Assembly (NCBI GenBank): GCA_020698575.1
Contig: CM036247.1
Span: 4,229,976-4,293,975, forward strand
Reading direction: 5' to 3'
DNA: 64,000 bases
DNA from: Bostrychus sinensis
Lineage: Eukaryota > Chordata > Actinopteri > Gobiiformes > Eleotridae
How positions within the stretch are numbered: position 1 is the stretch's first letter; every line of letters begins with the position of its first letter. The notes below the pieces were generated by a model. It had not been told where the DNA came from. It saw only the letters and a list, made by a program, of their open reading frames with translations, and did no database searches. Positions 42,401-54,400 of the stretch are shown piece by piece. The translations under genes and the position numbers were made by a program.

Positions 42401-45400
42401 TAAATCGATTTTGGCTGCTGAGCTCAGTGTGACTCATGAAAAACCAAGGCCCGCTGTACCTGAGCCAGACACTGATCGATAATGCACTCAAAACGTTGTT
42501 TCTGTCAAAATGAGCTAATACTCTGCTCATCTTAAGTTTGAACACATACAGCCACAATCAGGAATATTCAACCCCTAAAGATTTATCAATTAAAAATTTT
42601 CAAGAAGACAAGAAGATCCTGGGACGTCCTCAGTCTCCAGATTTAAATCCCATTGAAAATCTTTGGTTATAAGTTATAGAAGTGAAAGGATGCTCCACAA
42701 AGTCCTGAAGCTTTTGCTGAATAACACTGCCCATGGGCCTGAGTTAAAAGAGACACAGTTTTCATTTGATCTTCAGAGTTAAGTCAAAATAATTCAGATA
42801 TGCTAATGCTTTTTACTTCATCAAATTTGGTGGGAGTAGCTTTTGACCTTTTGACTCCTCGCTCCTGTTTCACAACCAACAGGAGGCTCGTTCTGCTGCC
42901 TCACCCTTCCTGCAGATTGCGTTTTTCCACTCCCTTCCTGTATTTTTGACGGCTGTGAACATTCTCCACATCGATTGGGCAGGGAATCCTCTGGAGCAAA
43001 CCTCAACAGGGAAAAGCCAACCATTTGTTTTTTTTATTTCAGAGGCCTCATTGCACTCCTCATCTCATGGGATTGTGAGTTTAATGAATTAAAGCTCATT
43101 TATTCTTCAATTTCATACATAAACAGATCCATCCGTTCCAAGTGTTGTTTTCTATTTCAACGTCTGTTATGTTAAATCACCAGTAGGGGGCGATCACCGA
43201 CAGACAAAGATTTTACCAAGACCAAAGAAAAAGAGTAACAACAATAACAACAAACATAGCAGCCCTGGAGGAGGTTTTTACACCACATTTATGGAAAAAG
43301 AGCCAAGAAAATGAGGCAAAAATAGCGGTGGTCTGTTCAGTCAGAGGAAAACAAACCAACGAATGACAGAATGAACACAGATGACAGACAGAACACTAAG
43401 TTTTTATCTGAATGTGTATCTAACAGAGGATAAATGAGCTTTTAAACCACAGCAACACATCTCCTCCCAGTTTCTCAGGTCTCCCACATTCTTTACAGCC
43501 GGAGCTAGAGGAGAGAAAATTAATAATTTTTCCGATGCATCAGTTGTTTCTTTAAAAAGATTCTGAATTGATTCAGAAAAGCTAATAATCAGAATTTTGT
43601 AAAGACTACAAAATGATTAAAGTAGGCTATGTCCAATACAAGTCTTTTACTGCTGGGCTGCAAAGAGTCAGCTCTGGCAAATGTAATAAAATTTACTGCT
43701 GCAACAATTATTAGTTCTCTAGTTTTGTTTTTTGGAGTAGAAGGTGTTTAAAGTAATGTTTCAGAAATAACATTTACAATTAAAATGAATTATTGTTGGA
43801 GAATTATATGCTGACATGAACCAGAAAGGTGTCGGATCGTAGGTCTCTGAATTGAAATTGAATCAAATCGTGAAGATTCCCACTCCTCTCTGGACTCTGG
43901 TTGTTCTGCTAGATTTGCTTTTAAACTGAGCAGTATTTTCAGCTAGAACTTTTATTCTTGATTCCTACAAGTCAGGTTAGAAATCTCAGAGTAATCCTGG
44001 ACTCTGACCTAAACTTCATCACTCACATTAAATCTATAACATCATCAGCATTTTACCATCTCACAAACATTGCCAGAATCAAAGGTTTACTGTTTAACCC
44101 AGACCTAGAGAGAGTTATTCATGTGTTCATCTCCAGCAGGTTAGACTTCTGTAACGGTCTGCTCACTGGGTCCTGACCAAAACCAGGAAGTACGACCATA
44201 TTAGTCCTGTCCTCAGGTCTGGGACTCTGAGGACCTCAGGGACAGGACTCTGCTGGGACTCTGTGGACCTCAGGGACAGGTCTCTGCTGGTCCCAGAGTC
44301 AGGACTAAACTCGGTGAAGCAGTGTTTCAGTTTTCTGCAGCTAAATTCTGGAACAGTCTTCCTGACGATGTTCAAGTCCAGACTTAAAACTGTTTTTTTA
44401 GCTGTGCATATGCCAACTGAAAGTGTCTGCACTCTTCTCTTTTAATTTAATTTTAAATTGATTCTTAATTATACTTTTTACATTTTTATTGTTTTAATTG
44501 TGATTCTTGTCTTTGTACTTTTAAACTTGCCTTTTTTTTCCTGTAAAGCACTTTGAATTACTCTGTGTATGAATTGTGCTGTAGAAATAAACTTGCCTTG
44601 CCTTGCCTTGTCATTCTATTACTCATGTAATAATTATTATGAGTACTTCCACTAGAGTTGTAATTTTAAAGTAACACATTTTTGGAGTCCTGATTTTTGG
44701 TAACACTACAATAATACTTCTGTCTTCACTATTAGGCAGAAATAAATCATTATTAATAAACATGTAATTACTGAATCAATACTGACTTAACATTACTGTT
44801 TATGATTATGAACTGATTTACATGCGCTTATTACTCAAGAATTAAAAAAATAATAATGTTTACAACTCAAAGGTGTTTTTTAATGTTGAAGTAATCTTTA
44901 ACCAATGCTTCATAATGTTATTCTAATATTATTCTAAAGTCATTTTAAAATTTCTATTGAATTCTGACTTCTGCAGATCTTCGAGGAGATATATCTGAGC
45001 ATCTTTTTACCTCTCAGTTCTCTTCCTTCTTTCCTTCAAACAAAACTGCTGCCTTTGACTCTGGCAGCTGCATGGCATGGCTCATCTTCACACACCACAT
45101 GAAACGCATTTATGTAGCTCTGGGTCATGGTCTGGTCTTGACTCACGCAGTTTTAAACAAAGACCATCCTTCTATAAATACAGACTGGCAGGCAGTGACA
45201 GATGTGTGTGGTGAATAAAAAGCTCTGGATTCTAGGGGATTTCCAGGAAAACTGTGAATCATCAGAGTAGAACACACCTAGTTATTTTATTCCCTTTGTG
45301 TTCTGTAAGGCATTGTTCTTTAGGCAGGGGTTCAGAAAATCAATACAACACAAAAAAAATGCCTCTTGTTTTGTTTGTTCCATGAAAAAACACAAATAAG

Positions 45401-48400
45401 AGGAGGAAGGCACTGATGAGTGATATTTGTGTGGTCACTGACTGAACTGAGACTCCTTCAGTGTAAACAGAAACGGGCTTTTTTTTTTTTTTTTTTTTTA
45501 CCTCTACTCCCCAGCAGCTTAAATATTATACCTTGAAGCTTTTTTTCTTGAATGAGTCCAGACAAGAACAGAAAGCTATTAGACATGCTTGACTGTATTA
45601 TTGTAACACTCAGAAAGCCAGGCTTTGAACTGAAACTAACAGATGTAAGTCCTGTCTCAGCCTCCTTACACTGGCTCCCACAATGTTTTAGTATTTAGTA
45701 TTTACTCATTTAGGCATTTCTTATGTTAGGATGATGATATTTGACAAAGATGTTCACTAATAAATACGTTTCAGCATCACAATTGAAAACAAAAAACAGA
45801 ATTTTCTACTGTCTGGACAAAAAACTCCCTCTCTTCCTCTCTCAGTCCTTTAAGTCCCATTGACTCACATTAAAATCACTTATTTTCCCTCTGCTTCTGT
45901 TCCAATACAGAAATGTTAATTCCTCTGTAACCCTATCAATCAGAGGCTAAAAAATACACAAACAAAAACATCAACACCACCTTTAGAATTCCTTATAATT
46001 CCATTGGATAACAGTGAGTGTAGCCCCGCCTCTTAGGGCTTTAAGAGGAAGAACCTGAGTTTCAGACCAAAGTAAAAATGGATTAAATCAGTGTTAGGGC
46101 AAGACCTGTCAGGACTGGGAATCCCTTATCTTTAAATAGAAAATAATTAATGTTTTATGTATAAATATGTGGAATTATGTAAACAAAATAGCATTTAGAG
46201 AGTTAAAAATATGAAAATGACATCAGAGGAAGAATTTTAAAGGAGGATTTTGCTGATTACTTATAAAACTCTTCATGTCTTGGCTCCCAGCTCTATCTCA
46301 GACATTTTAACTCCGTATGTCCCGGGACGCACTCTGAGGTCCTCAGGCAAAAGTCTTTTACTGGCTCAGGAGGCCCGGCTGAAAACTAAGGGGAGAGATT
46401 TTTCAGTCTGGGCCCCAAAACCTGCCCCAGGACATAAGGTCGGCTAAATCAGTCTCTTCTTAAAACATTTTACCAGAGCTCTTTTTGCACTTTTACCTAA
46501 GTTTTATTTTTTTTAATATTATTTAATAGTATAGGTTTCATATTTGTATTTATTTTTGTTGTTACATCATACTCTGTCTATAAATGCTATATAAATAAAG
46601 ATTATTATTATTATAAGCTACTTTGTCAGTGGACGTTTCATTCCCTTTATTCACCTTGAACACTTAATTTTTAACATTTTGTCTGTGCTCCACATGCGTC
46701 TGTGGTGCAGCTGTGCAGAGGAGAGGCTCATGTTAATAAATTGTCATAAAGTAGGGAATTAAAGTATGAATAAAGGGAATTAGAAATTTCCCTAACACAC
46801 TCAAACCTTGGAAAGAACCTGGGAAAGAAAAATCTAGTCTACATAATCTAATATTGGCAGAATGACATTTTGTTTAATTAATGCAGCGGTGAGTTCTTAC
46901 TCTTTCACCCCGAGTGCCAACTCCTCCTCGAGGCCCCTCCATACCAGCGTCTCCCTGAAATCACACAGAACACACTTAATTTAAAGGGTTTGACAAAGAA
47001 AATGCACGATGGCAAAGTAGTTAGCACTGTCGCTTCACAGCAGGAAGGTCCCGGGTTCAAATCCCAGACTGCGTGGGGCCTTTCTGTGTTGAGTTTGCAT
47101 GTTCTCCCTGTGTCTGGGTGGGTTTTCTCCAGGTGCTCATGTTTCCCCATCAACCTAAAACATGCACAACAGTCTAATCCTCCAGCTGTAGGTGCTCAGG
47201 ACAGGTTTAACCCCAGAGACGCTGCAGGATGGAGAGGACACATTTCCTTACAGGGACAAAAAAGTCTACCTTAACCGAGATAAGTTTATTTATCTAAAGT
47301 TAAGAAAGGGCCACACATGAAACCTGCCTCTTCCTGCCTTACACCTATAAATATCCAGTCTGATTCTTCACTGTTCCCGTTCATGTGCCCACTTTACCGC
47401 CACTCGCTTCTTCTTTACTTTTCTTCACCCTACCCATTGAGTACAGGGGGGTAAACCGCCTCACACTCAACCAAGCTCCCTCTAATCTCTCAGTAGAAGT
47501 TGTCTTCCATATATTTGGAAAAATACTGAACACATTTGAAATAAAGCTGTCAAGGCTCCCTCAAACTGAGCTGAGCACACCTAAACCAGTCCAGGAACAG
47601 AAGAACTACCAGGGGACAGTGGACCCTGATGGGACTGGTTTGTTTAAATATTGTTTAACCCCTTAATGCCTGAATTTGTTTCCAACAATTATGTGTTCAG
47701 ATTAAAATAATAGAACAGTAAACACAGACGGAAGCAGCTGTTGTGTTTGTTTAAGCACAGGTGAACATTGCACTTTTCACATTTGAACACAGGAAAACAA
47801 CAAAGGAAAACACGCATTATTTCTGCACCAGTCTAGGGTTAAATGGTACGTTGCGAATTAGCGACATACGGGGTGAAGGGGTTAATACTCAGAGAATATA
47901 AAAACAGTAAGAGAAGGTCATCTGGACAATGTTTCTTTTTAGAAAACGTTTCGACGCTTCATTCAAAAAGCTTAATCGTAAAAATTTAATCTAACTAAAA
48001 TGTTCTTGTTTTACATTTTTACTGAATTCTCCTGGATGACTGAGAATCTACACACACGACTCAGGGCATGGTCACTAATTTACTAAACCAAATGATTACA
48101 AAATCCACTATATTTCCAAAAGTATTCACTCACCCATCCAGATAAGTGAATGTGGATTATGGTGTGGGGTTGTTTTCAGGAGCTTAGTTCCAGTGAAAGA
48201 AACTCTGAAAGCTTCAGCACCAAGAGATTTTGGACAATTCCTTGCTCCCAACTTTGTGGAACAGTTTGGGAATGGCCACTTCCTGTTCCAACAAAGCATG
48301 GTCCATAAAAACATGGATGAGTCTTGACCTCAACCTGACAGAACACCTTTGGGATGAATTAAAAGCAGCTGAGCTAATACTTTTGGAAATATAGTGTATT

Positions 48401-51400
48401 TAGGATGAATTCTGTACAGTGACAGTAAACGTATTAAAAATAAAGCAGAACAGGATAAAAATTGAAGATTATTGTAAAATGTACCCCTTGGTGGCCCGTT
48501 AAGTCTGGTATAATGATGACGAGGGGAAAAAAGTATTAGTAGAACATATTTCCTTCATTAAACATTTGTTACCGCTCTGTTACCTTGAGTCCCAGTTCTC
48601 CTCGTTCACCTGGATCTCCCTGGAGTCCCGCTACTCCCTGAAATAAGAAGATTAAAAAGTTGATTAAAATCTTTGTAAAGAGTGCTGTTTTATGTAAATA
48701 TAATCAGTGAAGCTCACCATTCCTCCAGAGAAACCGGAGCCTCCCTCCTCTCCTTCAACACCAGGGTCGCCCTAAAAACAAAAGTCACAGAGAACTTAAA
48801 AAAACAATACTGAGGCGTACAAACAATCACAGAATGATCTAAATTACTTTTTTTCTTTTTTAGTTTAGTGGTCTCTTTTCATTTGACAAAATTAGAAACA
48901 CTCAGAAAAACCCACAAGACCTCAAACAATAAAACTGCTCTCTTTTCACAAAACAAGACTGTCGTGTTTTTTTTCCCAAAGAACAACAAACGCTCAGTGC
49001 AGACTCCCAAGCACAGTATTTGGGTGGTTAACTAAATGTTTTGCCAAATTATGTTTTTCCATCTCCAAAATTCTGTCAGCAGTGCAACATGAGGCCTACT
49101 ATAAAACCTTTGAGTGTTAGAAAAAGTTGTATCATTTTATGTTGAACTGTAAATTGTCTGTGACTGTAACAATTTCAAAACACAAACATTTCCAAAATAA
49201 GTCACTAGAGTCTGGTAGGGTTCATAAAGTCAAATATTTGTATTTTACTAAAACAACACTTTTGACTGCATCTGAATCCTACAATAAAAATTAAAATCAG
49301 TTTAATCTTGTAATCACAATGGTGTCTTGTGATGTGAACAATCTTTTTTTTAAACAACAGCTGCAACAAAACCCCTCTGTCATTTACAGAGCAGAAAGGT
49401 GGGAGCTAAAGGTCAAAAGGAACAGTTATTTTATTATTAATTTTAGGAAAATCCTAATTTTGTGTGTGTGTGTTTGGTGTCCTGCAGTGTGAGAGCTCGG
49501 GTGACCACCTCAAAAAGTACTACCCTCAGGTAGAAGATATCGAATATTATCAGCAAACAAAAACATCTTTAAGAACTCTTTTGCCCCACGGGCTGTGAAA
49601 GCACTTAACTCTACGAATTTTAATAAACAACCGGCTTGGGGTAGTGCTCTTTGCTGCTCTGATGTGTGTACTGGCCTGATCATTATATTTTATATTGGCT
49701 ATAGAGTATTAAATTAATTAACATGAGATGTATTGCCATGGGTGTAGCCATATTTATTATTTATTATATTTATATTTATTTATTGAATGCTTTGTATTTT
49801 TTAAATGTCTTGCATTCAATGTAACATGCACATGAGATGTAGGGTCTGCCATGTTGTCTTAGATGTTGTATGGTGTGTGTTTGAGTGTATTTTTGAGTAA
49901 TTTGAATGTATTTCATGGTGAAACTGAAGACAAATTTCAACATTCGTGGACAATAAAGTTTCGTATTCACATTCGTACTAAAAGTGGGACAAGTTGTGAA
50001 ATTTGGTGGGACAAGGTGGGACAGACTCAAGAAATAAATCTTCTGATATACAACTTCCTGAGATACCTGTGGCTACAGTTTAGGGCCTATAACATATTTG
50101 ATCTGCGTTTTTCATCCCCAAAACACACATTTTGCAAAGTAATGTCTTTACTGAGACTTTAATCATTGGAATAAAAAAGGTGGAACAGAAAAAAAAAAAA
50201 TCAAAGCTCTCAGGCTGCATTTTCTCAAAACTATCCAGCATCAACACCGCTCTCAGCTCCAGGAGAGGCCTGTCCTGAAACACAGGGGCCGCAACACAAC
50301 AAGCACACATTCAACCCATCAAGCCTACAAATATTTATTCTATATTTTATACAAGGAATAGTGACCTCACCTTCTAGTTCCTAACTTGAATCTCTCTTTT
50401 TTATAAAATCCACTGAGCACCAATGAAAAAGAGGGACATTATCTTAATCAGTGGGACGGAGGGACAGAGGAATAAATGGCTGTGCAGTGCAACCAAAAGA
50501 GGGACAGGTGGTCACCCTGGTCACAAAATAAGATCCTGAATGTTAAATATGTTTTTATTTAGGTTGGGACAGGGAACTATGTATTAAGTCAGCACAATAG
50601 ACATGTTGAATAATTTATTACAAGAATATAAATGGCCAAATTGTAGTGAATGTCCAGTGGTGTTACAGAGAAAGTCACACCGCAGGGCAATGTCAAATAA
50701 TGTAGAAATAACAGAGTTACACTTAAAATGACGAAGTTCTTATGAAAAACTATTTCTCTCAATATTAAAGTGCTTCTTTATGGGGGAAGCATAGTTTAAA
50801 GTTGTTTATAATAAATGTGGATAAGCCTTGAGAATAAATATAATGTGTGAGAGGTGTAAAAACTCACCACTGGACCTGGGTCTCCTCTTCGGCCCTGGAC
50901 TCCTTTGGTCCCTTTGTAACCCTAAAATACAATAAAACCACACAAAAGGGAAAAAAACAAGAATTTAAACTCACCTGAACATATTTTCTTTAAGTTATTA
51001 ACATGCGTTTATTCATGAATCCCTCACCTCTCGTCCCTGCAGACCTGGCTCTCCAGTTTTACCCTGGAGACCCCTGAAACCCTGAGGAACAGAGAAAAGC
51101 AGGTATTTAAATAAAACAACATTACAATAACTGAGACCTGCACTTTTTTCATTAAATGATATGAAAAGAATTAGGATGCTTGGTTTCAGATGCTATTTAT
51201 CTAAATGTACACAGTATAACAAGAGTAAGAGAAACAACTTGTGTGTTTAAATGCACCATATTTTGATTTTTAGTTTGTGTAAAAACTCCTACAAAGTGTT
51301 TACTCATCAGTCTCTTACCACTCTCAGTGTCAGTGTAAAAGTGTTAGGGCGCCCTCTACAGGTTAAATGTTTTCCAGTCCCATATTCTGCTTTTTCAGCT

Positions 51401-54400
51401 TTATTGAAACAGTGTTGGACTCCTCTGCATTAGTATTTCGGGTTTTCTAACTTAAAATAATGTATCTGTGGAAAACCTCTTCTGTTGGGAGCTGTTACTT
51501 TACAGAGAAAGCTTGGATTACGAGTCTGTCGCCCCCTTCAGCACTGAAATGATCAGAACAAGTCCAGTGATGGTGTACGGGCTTTAGAAATGCACAGGAG
51601 CACTTCCTGGTTTCACGTGTCTAAGTAGAGCTGTGAGACCGAGCGTTTTCAGCTCTGGAGAAGGGCAGCGGCTCAGCATACAGGATTACTCAAACGTGTG
51701 TGAATGAAACAAAATACAGGCTGTCCATGAAGTCTCTTTAAAATAAAATAAAAATACAAAAGCAAATAAAGGGACAAATATGTGGAAATTATTACAAAAT
51801 GAAGAGTAGATATTAAAGTTTTTTGCCTCATTTAGTTAGTGTTAGTTGCCAGGTCCTGGATTTGTTGCCATGTTGGCTGTAGCAGAGCCTCATCAGTTCT
51901 GATCCCACAGCTCACATTCACCTCTGGACTCTCGGCGAAGTTCCTGAGTCACATGAAGCTGTTCTGATCCCAGATTCTCACATTCTGTGTGTTCAGTTTC
52001 TCTGAAACTCATCACTGAAACAAACTCAGGTGAGGAACGTTTCATCCTCAGAAACTGGTTCCAGTGTTAACTGCAAACTCTTTTGGTCTTGGTTTATCGT
52101 TTGGCTCCAGTGCAGGCTGTAAGAGTTCTTGTGTACTGTTGAACATGGAGCTGTGACTGTCTGCAGCAGTACGTATGTGATTAAAAACTGAGAACATTGA
52201 GTAAATCTGATTAAAATATCTCATTAATTGCTTTTGTGATATTTTTTTTAAATTGTAAAGAGACTTTATGGACTCCCTGTACTACTCCAGGTCTGTTTTT
52301 GAGGAGGAGACGACATTATAACACAGTTAAAAACTCAAAATAAAAGTTAATTTAGCAGAATAGGGACATTTCAATATGAAAAAAAAAACCAAACAAAAAA
52401 AAACACTTAATCTGAGAAAAAAACTCCCCAAAAAATGCATAAAAATTCTGACTGACATTGTGGCTTACAACTAGAAGTTCAAAGTTAATTTTTAAAACAA
52501 CACTGAATATTAATTTTTTTATCTTTTGGCTGCTCCCTTTCTTAATTGTACTGTGATTTTCAGGTTTTTATGCCAGATGCCCTCCCAGTCGCAAGCAGCC
52601 ACACACTGTGATGGAAATGTATGTGGGTGAAGTGTCTTGCCCAAGGACACAATGACAGCATGGGCTTAAACCTCCAACCCTCCTGATGCCCCAAAAACTA
52701 CAAAAGTCAAATAATTATTTCTAAACAGCTTCTTCTCATTTTGACAGCAACATTTTCATCACACGTATGATCTCCGCAGGTAGTGGAGTAAAGAAAATAG
52801 TTTGTAAAAATATAATCTGAGTGTTTTTGTAAATTGTGTGAGACGTTGCTGAGGTTGTGAGGCGAGACGCTGCAGCTGAAGAGAGATTTTTATTTTAAAC
52901 TCACAGATATCAGAGTAAACGTTTCCTGTAGATCCCTGACAAAGACGACAGATAACGATTATTTTATTGTTTTTAGGAGTTCTTATTGTTTTATATGCAT
53001 TTCTATTGTTAACTGTTTTTGGTATTTGTATTAGGTTTTGTGTCATTTAATGTTTTTATATGAAAATTAGGCATTTTGTATGCAAAAATGCACAAATTTG
53101 CACTTTTCAATAAACAAAATCTGAATATTGGACAGAGTCAGGTTTAAAATTCTTGATTAATTTTGTTGACATAATGCACAAAAAGGATTTTACAGAGGGG
53201 ACCTGATTTTGTCTTTTAGTAAATCAGAAAATATTGACAATAGCCTTGTTTTTTTAGGAGTAAAATGCCCAATATTCAGACTAGGAATTATATATCAAGA
53301 AAAAATTTGGTTCTTGATGGAGCTGCTCAAGTGGAGACTCATTTTAAGCAAATAACTGCTGAATTTAATATAAATAAATGAATATAACAGAAATATCTAA
53401 TGGACACAAGAGACTAAATGAAATAAACCAGCATTTCCCAAAGTAAAGAGTATCACAGTCGCCTTAAATTTCCAAAAGTCCCATGCAGAGCCCCTAACCA
53501 TACTTCCCTCTATATAGACAATGTAATGTTTTTCTCCATATATTTCTATAAAAATGTTACAAAGACACTGACTGTTGGCTAAAAAATGTTTTGAAGTAAA
53601 ATTTTTAAAGAAGTATACACACAAACCTGGAAGTCTGTACACAGCCAGCAGCTGTCACAATAACACAGCACAGATCTGGAGTCTGCTTTTAATTCTTTAA
53701 AATAAAAAATAAAAACACTGTGAATAAGCTATGAATTTTGAAATAAAACAATAGCTCCTTCACTTTATTCCTGACAGATTCTAGTTGTGGATAGATAAAG
53801 GATGTATCGACCAATCAGAGAGCTCCTGTCCTATGAAAGCGTGTGATTGGTTAAACTGTTCCTTCCCTCGCTCTAAAACAAAAACTCTCATAACACAGCC
53901 CACAGCTGACCTCAAAGTCTCATTTTTTCTGTACTGTACTAATAACTAAATAATTATCTTTGCCAAATTACAAGGAAAAAGAAATCAGGCAGTGCAGCTT
54001 TAATATTTCCAATAGAAATCTATGGACACAAGAGACATAGGGCCAGATTTATCAAAGGTTTGCGTGCACGCTAACTGAATAAGATGCACTAAAATTGGAG
54101 CAAACCCAGACGCAGTTGAGATTTGCGTGTCTTACAGGAGCAGAGCGAACGCAATGCAGATTTTGCTCCTATGACCTAATGAATCTGTAAACTGAGGCAA
54201 ATTCATTCATTTACCGCCCGAAATATTATTTATCAAGGCTCACCATGACTTTGCGAGCGAAAATAGCGTATAAATTTAGCACGCTGGAGAAGGACGTGCT
54301 AATCTGTTGCACAGATGGCTGCTGTGATTCGTGTGAGACGAAGGAGAAGAAATTAATAAATACGTAGGGTTAGAGTTTGCCACGCGTGCAGATCTATTTG

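Noticed and set aside
46995..47070. Possible tRNA gene (B-box GGTTCAAATCC)
   Set aside because: No cloverleaf arms pair properly; it is the head of a SINE-type repeat.
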